Assembly (NCBI GenBank): GCA_023424585.1
Contig: JAFADT010000921.1
Location: 1 to 11,037, forward strand
Direction: 5' to 3'
Length of the DNA stretch: 11,037 bases
Source: Pseudomonadota bacterium
GTDB lineage: Bacteria; Myxococcota; Myxococcia; Myxococcales; Myxococcaceae
Shown here: positions 1 through 7,980 of the stretch, piece after piece
How positions within the stretch are numbered: the stretch's first letter is position 1
Layout of the letters: each line of letters opens with the position of its first letter
Notes under the pieces: generated by a model
Told to the model about the DNA's origin: nothing
Seen by the model: only the letters and a program-made list of their open reading frames with translations
The model's database searches: none
Translations under genes and position numbers: made by a program

Positions 1-432
1 CCGCCCCAGGCCCCCGTTGCCCAGGCCCGCGTCCGGCTCCATCTCCAGGAGGTTGGTGAGGTCCACCCCCACCTCGCGCATGGCCTCGGCCGCCGCCTCG
101 TGCATGCCCAGGTTTAACAGGTTGTTGCCCAGCGCCCGACCCAGCAGGTACTCCGCGGACAGGTAGTAGGCGCGCTTGACGTCCTTCTCGTAGTAGGTGC
201 GCGCCGTCTTCACCCAGCGGTCCGTGAGCCGGTCGCGGACGGCCAGCGACAGCGCCATGAAGCGGTCGTGCGCGGTGGCCGTCTCCGGGTTCTTGCCGCG
301 CGAATAGCGCACGTGTTCGAAGAAGCCGCGACGGACGCTGGCCGCGTCGAGCCCGGTGCGGCCGCTGTCTTCGGGGGCTCCCGAGGCGGAGGACGGGGAC
401 GATGCGGGGCGCGCGGAGGCGGGAGGAGCCAT
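1..432 (-). CDS. glgP: Glycogen/alpha-glucan phosphorylase, N-terminal part (cut by window edge)
   Basis: The 144 codons visible encode the start of a glycogen/starch/maltodextrin phosphorylase (GT35), the pyridoxal-phosphate enzyme that releases glucose-1-phosphate from alpha-1,4-glucans in the cytoplasm. The first ~30 residues are an Ala/Ser/Pro-rich, poorly conserved tail. Family signatures follow: YYLSAEYLLGRALGNNLLNLG at about residues 89-109, then EPDAGLGNGGLGR at 132-144, the conserved block that leads into the catalytic N-terminal domain. Full-length members are about 800-840 residues, so most of the protein lies off the left edge. The ATG at 432-430 is the only good start before the conserved region, but it has no clear Shine-Dalgarno sequence. 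Codon 106 is TTA, a rare leucine codon in such GC-rich DNA. The gene is divergent from the DUF2378 gene. The family is certain; whether the preferred substrate is glycogen or maltodextrin cannot be told from this part. Confidence 0.93.
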   Translation of the reverse strand, partial: MAPPASARPASSPSSASGAPEDSGRTGLDAASVRRGFFEHVRYSRGKNPETATAHDRFMALSLAVRDRLTDRWVKTARTYYEKDVKRAYYLSAEYLLGRALGNNLLNLGMHEAAAEAMREVGVDLTNLLEMEPDAGLGNGGLGR

Positions 433-477
433 AAGTCGGTCGTCTCGAGGGTCGCGAAGGGGTGGGAGGACTGCGAA

Positions 478-506
478 GGCGCCCCGTGCCTTTGACGCGG
501 GGCGCC
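478..506. repeat. 11-bp hairpin upstream of glgP
   Basis: GGCGCCCCG at 478-486 is followed at 498-506 by its exact reverse complement. One G-T and one G-C pair extend the stem inward to 11 bp around a 7-nt loop (489-495). There is no T-run on either side, so it is not a classical intrinsic terminator. It lies 45 nt upstream of the glgP start, inside the likely leader or promoter zone of that gene. It could be a leader structure, a factor-binding site, or a terminator blocking plus-strand read-through. Confidence 0.5.
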
Positions 507-638
507 CATGGCGGAAAGGGTACCGTGTCACGCCAGCCCAGGGCAGGGGAAACCCACGCGCCTCCCCGAGGGTCGGCCGCTTCCTCCGCCAGGGAGGGAA
601 GGTACCCGGGGACCCGTGGTGACGCGCCGCGGCCCCAG

Positions 639-650
639 GCCACGCGTGGC
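639..650. promoter_or_regulatory. 12-bp perfect palindrome upstream of the DUF2378 gene
   Basis: GCCACGCGTGGC is perfectly self-complementary and sits 64 nt upstream of the chosen ATG of the DUF2378 gene (43 nt upstream of a possible TTG start). A dyad of this size just upstream of a gene is a reasonable operator candidate for a dimeric regulator. In sequence this rich in CG dinucleotides a chance origin is also possible. No regulator is encoded nearby. Confidence 0.3.
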
Positions 651-713
651 GCACGCGCGGCGCTCTCATGGAAAGACCGGAAGTTCTAGGAATTGAGGTA
701 CAACGCTCCGCGA

Positions 714-1301
714 ATGTCTTTCCCCCTGGATGACCTCGAAGCGCGCATCGCCCTCACGCGGCCGGGGGACACCGTGCGGGGGTTGAGCTTCGCGGCGGTG
801 CTGCGGCTGGTGCATCAGCGGCTGGGCCGCGACGCCGCGGAGCGCCTGCGCGCGCCGCTCCTGCCGCGAAGCCCGGTGGACTTCTTCTCGTACCCGGCGG
901 TGGACTTCCTGCGGCTGCTCGCCTTCGCGTCCGAAGCGCTGCAACCGGAATACGGCACGCGCGGCGCGGTGCTGCGGGCGTGCGGGGAGGCCATCGTCGG
1001 GACGTTCTTCGAGTCCACCGTGGGGCAGACGCTCCTGCGCCTCACCGCCAGCGGCGGGGACCCCAAGCGCCTCTACAGCAACGCGGCCGCGTCGTACTCC
1101 ACCGCGGTGAGCTACGGGCAGCGCGAGTACCTGGCCCTGGGTGACAAGCGCGTGCGGCTCTCGTTCAAGGACGACCTGCTGCCCGTGGAGGTCCACGAGG
1201 GCATCCTGGCCGGCCCCCTCGCCGCGCTGCGCCGCGAGGGCTGCGTGCGGGGCACCGAGCGGCGCCTGGGCGACTCCGAGTTCCTCATCGAGTGGACCTG
1301 A
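714..1301 (+). CDS. DUF2378 (TIGR02265) family protein, myxobacteria-specific
   Basis: Encodes 195 residues matching the pattern of TIGR02265/DUF2378, a family of roughly 180-200 residues seen in many copies in myxobacteria and of unknown function. Family-like features are the early VRGLSF motif (about residues 22-27), the YPAVDFLRLL segment in the middle, the CGEAIVGTFFESTVGQTLLRL region (about 86-106), and a C-terminal half ending in a basic region, LLPVEVHEGIL, and a final beta-rich tail. There is no signal peptide, membrane span or recognisable catalytic motif, so it is probably cytoplasmic. The start is uncertain. ATG at 714 has GAGG 15 nt upstream, which is long spacing; TTG at 693 is in frame and adds seven residues, but an AGGAA abuts it too closely. 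I prefer the ATG because the extra residues look unlike the family. The gene stands alone, divergent from glgP and convergent with the M23 gene. Confidence 0.85.
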   Translation: MSFPLDDLEARIALTRPGDTVRGLSFAAVLRLVHQRLGRDAAERLRAPLLPRSPVDFFSYPAVDFLRLLAFASEALQPEYGTRGAVLRACGEAIVGTFFESTVGQTLLRLTASGGDPKRLYSNAAASYSTAVSYGQREYLALGDKRVRLSFKDDLLPVEVHEGILAGPLAALRREGCVRGTERRLGDSEFLIEWT

Positions 1302-1312
1302 GGAGACGCGAC

Positions 1313-1345
1313 GGGCCCCGCTCCGCCGTGAAGGGGAGGGGGCCC
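1313..1345. terminator. Hairpin between convergent DUF2378 and M23 genes (possible bidirectional terminator)
   Basis: GGGCCCC at 1313-1319 pairs with GGGGCCC at 1339-1345. After a single bulged G (1320), CTCC at 1321-1324 continues the stem with GGAG at 1335-1338, giving 11 bp around a 10-nt loop. It begins 11 nt after the DUF2378 stop and ends 26 nt before the M23 stop on the other strand, where a shared terminator is expected. Neither side has a T-run, so termination would have to rely on the stem alone or on Rho. Confidence 0.5.
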
Positions 1346-1371
1346 GGGGGCGGGCGACGCGGGCGGCCGCG

Positions 1372-2562
1372 CTACTTCGGGGCGGGGGGCGGCGGGCCCG
1401 CCTTGCCGGCGACGGCGGCCACGGACACGGCGTCCAGCTGCTGGGCCAGGTCCTGCGCCCTGGCGAGGAAGTCCGCCGTCAGCTCCTTGGGCAGCGGATC
1501 CGCGCGGGGGAACTTCTGGGTGAGCGGGTTGGCGTAGGTGCCGTTGCGCTTCAGGCCGAAGTGCAGGTGCGGGCCGGTGGTGCGGCCGGTGTTGCCGGAG
1601 TAGGCAATCACCTGCTTCTGCCGCACGCGCTGGCCGGCGCGCACGCCGTCGCCAAAGCGGGACAGGTGCATGTACTGCGTCTCCATGCCGTTGGCGTGGC
1701 GCAGCACCACCATGTTGCCCGCGGCGCCCGCGTTGCCCGCGGACACGACGGTGCCGTCCGCCACGGCCCACACCGGGGTGCCGACGGGCGTGCCGTAGTC
1801 CACGCCGTTGTGGTTCTTCACGTACTGGAGCACCGGGTGGAAGCGCGACCCGTAGCTGCTGGTGATGTGCGCGTACTTCAGCGGGCTCTTGAGGAAGGTC
1901 TTCTTCGCGCTGGCGCCGTCCTCCTGGAAGAAGTTGGCCTCGCCGTCGGGCAGCACGTAGCGGAACACGCGCTTGTTGCCCACCAGGCCGCCCTCGTACG
2001 TGGCCGCCAGCACCTCGCCGTAGCGCAGCACGCGGCCCTTGGAGACGAACTTCTCCACCAGGGCCTTCGCCTTGTCGCCCTTGCGCACGTCCCGGTAGAA
2101 GTCGATGTCCCACGCGAACACGTCCGACAGCACCAGGCCGATGGACGGGTCCTCGCCCGCGGCCAGCGTCGCCTCGTACAGCGACGAGTTGATCTCCAGC
2201 GACACCAGCGACACCTGCTTCTCCACCTCGATGGAGCGCTTGCTGCCGATGTACTTCTCCCCGTCGCGGCGCACCTGCCACTCGTCCACGGTGCTCTGGC
2301 GGTAGTCGAAGAAGTCCAGCTCGCCGTCGCGCATCACCAGCCGGAACTGGTCGCCCACGCGCGACTTGCGGAAGTCGAACACGCCCTCCAGCGCGGAGAT
2401 GACCGCCGCCACCTGCTCATCGGGCAGCGCCGCCTCATGCAGCGCGCCCGCCAGCGTCTGGCGCGGCTCGATGCGGCGGTTCTTGATTTCGAAGCGGGTG
2501 GCGGCTTCGGACGTCGAAGCCACGCCCAGGGCGGCGAGGCACAGGAGGGAGGCGGTCTTCAT
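1372..2562 (-). CDS. Exported M23 family zinc metallopeptidase (peptidoglycan endopeptidase)
   Basis: A 396-residue protein of the MepM/YebA-like M23 class, which cut peptide cross-links in peptidoglycan outside the inner membrane. Residues 1-20 are a typical signal peptide: MKT, a hydrophobic core, then a small-residue cleavage region ending near SEA. Residues ~25-230 form the N-terminal region usual in this class, with the FAWDIDFYRDVRKGD motif at 149-163. The LytM-type catalytic domain spans about 235-350. Visible zinc and catalytic residues are H251 and D255 (HNGVD), H298 (YMHL), and H332 and H334 (GPHLHFG), so the enzyme should be active. The C-terminus is a loose Ala/Pro tail. The start is set by the signal peptide; the 15 codons upstream are unlikely. 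There is no Shine-Dalgarno sequence, and a TACACT box lies 15 nt before the ATG. It follows spoVR in the same direction after 105 nt containing two hairpins, so co-transcription is possible but unproven. Confidence 0.95.
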   Translation of the reverse strand: MKTASLLCLAALGVASTSEAATRFEIKNRRIEPRQTLAGALHEAALPDEQVAAVISALEGVFDFRKSRVGDQFRLVMRDGELDFFDYRQSTVDEWQVRRDGEKYIGSKRSIEVEKQVSLVSLEINSSLYEATLAAGEDPSIGLVLSDVFAWDIDFYRDVRKGDKAKALVEKFVSKGRVLRYGEVLAATYEGGLVGNKRVFRYVLPDGEANFFQEDGASAKKTFLKSPLKYAHITSSYGSRFHPVLQYVKNHNGVDYGTPVGTPVWAVADGTVVSAGNAGAAGNMVVLRHANGMETQYMHLSRFGDGVRAGQRVRQKQVIAYSGNTGRTTGPHLHFGLKRNGTYANPLTQKFPRADPLPKELTADFLARAQDLAQQLDAVSVAAVAGKAGPPPPAPK

Positions 2563-2577
2563 GGGGGGCGATACAGG

Positions 2578-2607
2578 AGTGTAGAGGACTGTTGGGCCTC
2601 CGCCCAA
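2578..2607 (-). promoter_or_regulatory. Possible promoter of the M23 peptidase gene
   Basis: On the minus strand, TTGGGC (2607-2602) is followed after 18 nt by TACACT (2583-2578), a TANNNT-type -10 box. A start site about 7 nt further on would leave a leader of only about 9 nt before the ATG at 2562, which fits the lack of a Shine-Dalgarno sequence. The -35 match is poor (3 of 6) and it overlaps an inverted repeat, so the call is tentative. Confidence 0.3.
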
Positions 2608-2608
2608 C
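2591..2608. repeat. 7-bp hairpin between spoVR and the M23 gene
   Basis: GTTGGGC (2591-2597) and GCCCAAC (2602-2608) form an exact 7-bp stem with a 4-nt loop. It lies 29 nt upstream of the M23 start and overlaps the possible -35 box there. It could be a second, distal terminator hairpin of the spoVR operon or an operator for the peptidase gene. There is no T-run. Confidence 0.4.
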
Positions 2609-2643
2609 TCCTGACCGCACTTCCCATGCCCGCCTGCCTGCTT

Positions 2644-2666
2644 CCGGCCCCGGAGCCCGGGGCCGG
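2644..2666 (-). terminator. Hairpin directly after the spoVR stop codon
   Basis: CCGGCCCCGG (2644-2653) and CCGGGGCCGG (2657-2666) are exact reverse complements separated by three bases, giving a 10-bp all-GC stem. It begins one nucleotide past the TAA stop of spoVR. The minus strand after it is AAGCAGG, with no U-run, so it is an atypical terminator. It may instead pause polymerase or protect the 3' end of the prkA-yhbH-spoVR message. Confidence 0.55.
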
Positions 2667-2667
2667 C

Positions 2668-4161
2668 TTACAGCTCCACTTTCTTTTCCGAGTGGTGCTG
2701 CCCGTCGAAGCGCAGGAGGGTCCCCTTGCCCTCGTAGCGGGTGATGATGTTCACCGGCCGCCGCCAGAGGCTCTGGAGGTTGCGCAGCGTCTCCCGCGCG
2801 TAGTCGCCCTTCAGGTCCTGCCCGTCGTGCTTGTGCGCGAGCAGCAGCTCCGAGCGGTTCTCGTGGTTGCCGTCCACCACCTCGATGATGGGCTGCCCGA
2901 AGTTGGTGAGCGAGGTGAGCAGCTTGTTCTTCACCTTGCGGAACTCGCGGTCCAGGATCTCCCACGAGTTGCGCTTGTCGTTGAAGCCGTAGACGAAGAG
3001 CTTCTGCTGCTGGGCGAACTCCGGGGTGAGGAACGTGTCGATGAAGGTGATGTCGTTGTAGTGCTTGCGCACCTCGAAGATCTTCTCACGCCCCGCGCCC
3101 AGCTTCTTGTCCCAGGCCTGGCGCGCGCGGAGGTCGTCGCACTCGTCCCACTCCTTGCCGAACCGGCCCTTGTTCCACCGGTCCTCGATGTCCCGCCACA
3201 GCTCGATGCCCAGCTTGTACGGGTTGATGGCGCCGGGGCGCACGCCCATGGTGCCGGAGTGGTGGTCCGCGTAGTCGATGATCTCGTCGTCCTTCAGGGC
3301 CCGGCGGGTCATGATGGTGGAGTGCCAGTAGCTGGCCCACCCCTCGTTCATGATCTTCGTCTGGCCCTGGGGCGCGAAGTAGTACGCCTCGTCGCGGAGG
3401 ATGGAGAGGATGTCCACCTCCCACGGCTCCAGCGGCGCGTGCTCCAGGAGGAAGTAGAGCACGTCGCGCTGCGGGCGCTCCGGGAAGCGCTTGCGCTGCT
3501 GCTTCTCGTCCTCCGCGCGCTTGCGCTGGGAGTCCATGAACTCGGAGGGGTTGATGAAGCCGCGCATGTACTCGCGGTCCACCTTGAAGCCCTCCACGCG
3601 CTCGTTGGATCTGGCCTCCTCCTCCGCGCGCTGCGGATCCGGGTTGCGGCGGATGTGGGGCGCGTGCTGGTCGATGAGGTTCTCCAGCGACAGCGTCCGG
3701 TCGATGAAGTCCTCCACCTTCTCCACGCCAATCTTGTCCACCCAGCGCCGGACGCGGGTGGCGTGGTTGGCCATGTCGTCAATCATCCGGCGGTTGGTGT
3801 GCCGGAAGGAGAAGTTGTTCTTGAAGAAGTCGCAGTGGCCGTAGACGTGGGCCATCACCAGCTTCTGGTCCACCTCCGGGTTGCTCTCCATCAAGTACGC
3901 GTAGCAGGGGTCGTTGTTGATGACGAGCTCGTAGATCTTGGAGAGCCCGTACTCGTACCCCTTCGCCAGCTGCTCGTACTCCATGCCCCAGCGCCAGTGG
4001 GGGTAGCGGGTGGGGAAGCCGCCGTAGGCGGCCACCATGTTCATCTCGTCGTAGCTCACCATCTCGAAGACGGTGTCGAAGAAATCCAGGCCGAACTCCT
4101 TGGCGTAGCCGTGGATTTCATCCCGAAGCGCGGCGAGTCGCGGCGTGAGGCTCTTGGGCAT
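2668..4161 (-). CDS. spoVR: SpoVR family protein
   Basis: A 497-residue SpoVR/YcgB protein. B. subtilis SpoVR is needed for normal spore cortex, and E. coli YcgB is a starvation/stationary-phase protein; the biochemical activity is unknown. Diagnostic segments are FEMVSYDEMNMVAAYGGFPTR (about 32-52), HWRWGMEYEQL (55-65), the histidine-rich AHVYGHCDFFKNN (104-116, with H105 and H109), MNEGWASYWH (271-280) and ADHHSGTMGVRPGAINPYKLG (298-318). The C-terminal domain includes LFVYGFND and YEGKGTLLRF. Length and domain order are normal and no key region is lost. There is no signal peptide or membrane span, so it is cytoplasmic. The ATG at 4161 has GGAG 10 nt upstream. It is the last gene of the prkA-yhbH-spoVR set, 41 nt after the yhbH stop. 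This conserved neighbourhood suggests PrkA and YhbH act on or with SpoVR. In a myxobacterium a role in starvation or myxospore formation is a natural inference, not shown here. Confidence 0.97.
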   Translation of the reverse strand: MPKSLTPRLAALRDEIHGYAKEFGLDFFDTVFEMVSYDEMNMVAAYGGFPTRYPHWRWGMEYEQLAKGYEYGLSKIYELVINNDPCYAYLMESNPEVDQKLVMAHVYGHCDFFKNNFSFRHTNRRMIDDMANHATRVRRWVDKIGVEKVEDFIDRTLSLENLIDQHAPHIRRNPDPQRAEEEARSNERVEGFKVDREYMRGFINPSEFMDSQRKRAEDEKQQRKRFPERPQRDVLYFLLEHAPLEPWEVDILSILRDEAYYFAPQGQTKIMNEGWASYWHSTIMTRRALKDDEIIDYADHHSGTMGVRPGAINPYKLGIELWRDIEDRWNKGRFGKEWDECDDLRARQAWDKKLGAGREKIFEVRKHYNDITFIDTFLTPEFAQQQKLFVYGFNDKRNSWEILDREFRKVKNKLLTSLTNFGQPIIEVVDGNHENRSELLLAHKHDGQDLKGDYARETLRNLQSLWRRPVNIITRYEGKGTLLRFDGQHHSEKKVEL

Positions 4162-4202
4162 GGGGCGGTGGCTCCGGTGGGGGATGACAGAAGCGCTCGT
4201 CT

Positions 4203-5312
4203 TCAGCGCCCCTTGCCGAGGAAGTCCTTGATGGAGGCGTAGATGGCGTCCTTGTCCGCGATCTCGCTCAGGGCGACGTTGTTCGTGTCACCCACGGCCT
4301 CGCGCAGGTCCTTGATGAACTGCCCGCTGCCGTAGGGGGACTCCACCTGCCCGTAGGCGAACTGGTTCACCTGCGGGAGGATGTCGTTGCGGAGCATCTC
4401 GATGCACTGGCGCGTGTCGTCCGCGCTCCAGTTGTCCCCGTCGCTGAAGTGGAACGGGTAGATGTTCCACGCGCTCTTCGGGTAGTCCGCCTGGATGATG
4501 TCCCGGCACAGCTTGTACGCGCTGGAGATCATCGTCCCGCCGGACTCGCGGGTGTGGAAGAAGGTGTCGCGGTCCACCTCGCGCGCCACGGCGTCGTGGA
4601 TGATGTAGCGCGACTCCAGGCCCTTGTACTGGTGCTTGAGCCACGTATCGAGCCAGAAGCTCTCGATGCGGACGATCTCCTTCTGCTCGTCCCCCATCGA
4701 GCCGGACACGTCCATCATGTAGATGATGACCGCGTTCGTCTCCGGCAGCTCCTGGAGCTTGTAGCTGCGGTACCTGCGGTCCTCGCGCGTGGGGATGATG
4801 ACCGGCATCTTCGGGTCGTAGGTGCCGGTGGCGATCTGCCGCTTCAGGGCCTGCTTGAAGGTGCGCTTGAAGTGGCGCAGGGACTCCGGGCCCGTGGTGT
4901 TCACGCCGGTGTACTTCACCTTCTGCGTGACGATGCGCTCGTTCTGCCGCCGCTCGATGCGCGGCAGCTGGAGCTCCTCGCCCAGGATCTGCGCCAGCTC
5001 CTCCAGGGTGACGTCCACCTCCAGGGCGTGGTCTCCCTCGCCCTGGCCGGCCTGGTGCCCGTCCCCGGGCTCCACCGCCCCGGGGCCGAGCTGCTGACCC
5101 ACCTCGCCCTCTCCCTGTCCGACGCCGCCCTGCTCCTTGTGGCCGTACTTGAAGCGCGGGATGTCGATGAAGGGGATGGGGATGCTGATGGCATCCTTGC
5201 CCTTCTTGCCCAGCATCTCGCCCTTCTGCACGTACTTGCGCAGGTTGGCTTTGATCTTCCCGCGGACGATCTGTTTGAAGCGGGAGTGGTCCTGGTGGAT
5301 CTTCAAGGTCAC
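4203..5312 (-). CDS. yhbH: YeaH/YhbH family (DUF444) VWA-like protein
   Basis: A 369-residue DUF444 protein, the partner of PrkA in many genomes (YeaH in E. coli, sporulation protein YhbH in Bacillus). The N-terminal part is basic, with [15 protein letters not shown] at about 43-57. A Gly/Gln/Glu-rich flexible linker covers 61-95, and a conserved helical region 97-160. The C-terminal VWA-like domain (about 190-369) carries the metal site DVSGS (201-205), a supporting T260 in ESGGTM, and SDGDNW at 290-295. Such MIDAS domains commonly work with AAA+ ATPases. Translation starts at GTG 5312-5310, with GAGGGA 9 nt upstream. Part of that Shine-Dalgarno lies in a small 4-bp stem (5321-5324 with 5330-5333), and an out-of-frame GTG lies just upstream at 5320. 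It sits 35 nt after the prkA stop, so it is almost certainly co-transcribed and cytoplasmic. Function beyond partnership with PrkA is inferred. Confidence 0.95.
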   Translation of the reverse strand: MTLKIHQDHSRFKQIVRGKIKANLRKYVQKGEMLGKKGKDAISIPIPFIDIPRFKYGHKEQGGVGQGEGEVGQQLGPGAVEPGDGHQAGQGEGDHALEVDVTLEELAQILGEELQLPRIERRQNERIVTQKVKYTGVNTTGPESLRHFKRTFKQALKRQIATGTYDPKMPVIIPTREDRRYRSYKLQELPETNAVIIYMMDVSGSMGDEQKEIVRIESFWLDTWLKHQYKGLESRYIIHDAVAREVDRDTFFHTRESGGTMISSAYKLCRDIIQADYPKSAWNIYPFHFSDGDNWSADDTRQCIEMLRNDILPQVNQFAYGQVESPYGSGQFIKDLREAVGDTNNVALSEIADKDAIYASIKDFLGKGR

Positions 5313-5347
5313 GGTGTCACGTCCCTCTTGGACAAGGCGCTATCGCG

Positions 5348-7411
<2,064 letters not shown>

Positions 7412-7438
7412 GTCTCTCCCTCGTAGCCTCACAGGAGG

Positions 7439-7454
7439 ACGCGAACGCTCGCGT
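7439..7454. repeat. 6-bp inverted repeat near the prkA start
   Basis: ACGCGA (7439-7444) and TCGCGT (7449-7454) are exact reverse complements around a 4-nt centre. It lies 28 nt upstream of prkA, overlapping or just downstream of the sigma54-like box. It is small and could be chance, but it is placed where an operator or leader hairpin might act. Confidence 0.25.
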
Positions 7455-7469
7455 GCTTCCGGGGGGCCA
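7454..7469 (-). promoter_or_regulatory. Sigma54-like promoter upstream of prkA
   Basis: The minus strand reads TGGCCC, five bases, then AAGCA. Against the sigma54 (RpoN) consensus TGGCAC-N5-TTGCA, 8 of 11 positions match, and the essential GG (7468-7467) and GC (7456-7455) are correctly spaced by 10 nt. Transcription would start near 7443, giving a leader of about 32 nt that keeps the prkA Shine-Dalgarno. E. coli yeaGH is NtrC/sigma54-activated and myxobacteria use sigma54 activators heavily, so the placement makes sense. In GC-rich DNA such matches also occur by chance. Confidence 0.3.
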
Positions 7470-7506
7470 GCATGGTGAACCTGGAGGGCAGGAAGGCCAT
7501 TCCACA

Positions 7507-7579
7507 CCCACTCCGAAGAGGTCCCAGGCGACGACAATCGCGATGCTTCAGCCCCTTCGGGACCCCGCCGCGGAGTGGG
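7507..7579 (-). promoter_or_regulatory. Nested inverted repeat, possible structured prkA leader or operator
   Basis: An outer 9-bp exact arm pair (CCCACTCCG 7507-7515 with CGGAGTGGG 7571-7579) encloses, after a 4/6-nt internal loop, an inner exact 6-bp pair (GGTCCC 7520-7525 with GGGACC 7559-7564). The 33-nt centre can itself form a short stem (GCGA 7528-7531 with TCGC 7538-7541). It lies 96-168 nt upstream of prkA. If transcription starts at or beyond the TATAAT at 7650-7645, it would fold in the prkA 5' leader. If the sigma54-like site is used, it would lie upstream of the promoter, where activator sites occur. It matches no riboswitch class I recognise. Confidence 0.4.
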
Positions 7580-7702
7580 ACCGCGCGTTCGGCTCGTGTC
7601 GGAGGGAAGGCCGCCCCTCCTCCACGGGGTGAAAAGGCAACCTGATTATAAGGACCCGGACCCGCCTCGGGAGGAGCCCCCCCGGTGCGATGTGTCTGGT
7701 CC

Positions 7703-7731
7703 CGTCGGGCGCAAGCGCGCACTTCCCGACG
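7703..7731. repeat. 7-bp inverted repeat in the divergent region
   Basis: CGTCGGG (7703-7709) is repeated in inverse complement as CCCGACG (7725-7731) with a 15-nt centre. It sits in the middle of the prkA/glycosyltransferase divergent region, upstream of both presumed promoters. It has no T-run and no protein-coding context; operator or chance are both possible. Confidence 0.3.
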
Positions 7732-7745
7732 ATTGGGCCCTCGCT

Positions 7746-7769
7746 GGGGACGCCCGCCCGGGCGTGCCC
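7746..7769. repeat. Strong GC hairpin in the divergent region
   Basis: GGG-G-ACGCCC (7746-7755), a GCCC loop, then GGGCGT-G-CCC (7760-7769) form nine base pairs with one G-G mismatch. This is one of the tightest foldable elements in the 569-nt gap. No T-run follows on either strand, and it is too far from either gene (212 nt to the glycosyltransferase ATG) to be a leader if the near promoter is used. Confidence 0.4.
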
Positions 7770-7942
7770 TCACTGTGGGGTGGCGTCCGTGTCCGCTCCA
7801 CATGTCGGCGTGACGGCCGGCGCACCGGTTCCACCCCGCCTGCAACGGTGCGTAACGGCGCGGATCGCGCGGTGCCCGGGGAAGTGGTGCCTGGAGGGCA
7901 AGGCAGCCGGGCGGCCGCCGGGCAGGGGGGCAGGACGCTGGC

Positions 7943-7970
7943 TTGGCTTTGAGCCCTGCCTGCGTATCCT
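7943..7970 (+). promoter_or_regulatory. Possible promoter for leaderless glycosyltransferase mRNA
   Basis: TTGGCT (7943-7948), a 16-nt spacer and TATCCT (7965-7970) match the sigma70-type consensus at 4 of 6 bases in each box. The ATG at 7981 is only 10 nt past the -10 box, so transcription would begin within a few bases of the start codon. This agrees with the complete absence of a Shine-Dalgarno sequence. Confidence 0.4.
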
Positions 7971-7980
7971 CGCGCGCGCC

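Larger units (their letters stand above)
7412..7980. other. Gene-free divergent region between prkA and the glycosyltransferase
   Basis: This 569-nt stretch contains no convincing gene. Open frames crossing it lack family resemblance and have an odd Pro/Arg/Cys-rich composition. It holds the promoters and leaders of two divergent transcripts, a sigma54-like match near prkA, a nested inverted repeat (7507-7579), and a perfect TATAAT on the minus strand at 7650-7645 with no good -35. Further inverted repeats lie at 7439-7454, 7703-7731 and 7746-7769, with a 10-bp palindrome at 7910-7919. Confidence 0.6.

Noticed and set aside
1141..4242. Very long plus-strand open frame (1033 codons) opposite the M23 and spoVR genes
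   Set aside because: It is antisense to two well-identified genes and crosses their boundaries. Its translation is a Val/Leu/His/Arg-rich low-complexity product, the usual shadow of high-GC coding DNA.
7429..7500. 23-codon minus-strand frame just before prkA as a possible leader peptide
   Set aside because: It has no ribosome site and no run of regulatory codons, and the sigma54-like start would cut into it. It is probably a chance open frame.
7645..7650. Perfect TATAAT on the minus strand as the prkA promoter
   Set aside because: The region at the proper distance reads CTCCCG, not TTGACA. One -10 hexamer without a partner is not enough to call a promoter, so it is only mentioned in the intergenic entry.
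7690..7980. 97-codon upstream extension of the glycosyltransferase frame
   Set aside because: The residues are Cys/Pro/Arg-rich and unlike a membrane-protein N-terminus. The ATG at 7981 has a promoter-like sequence just before it and starts the usual Pro/Ala tail.
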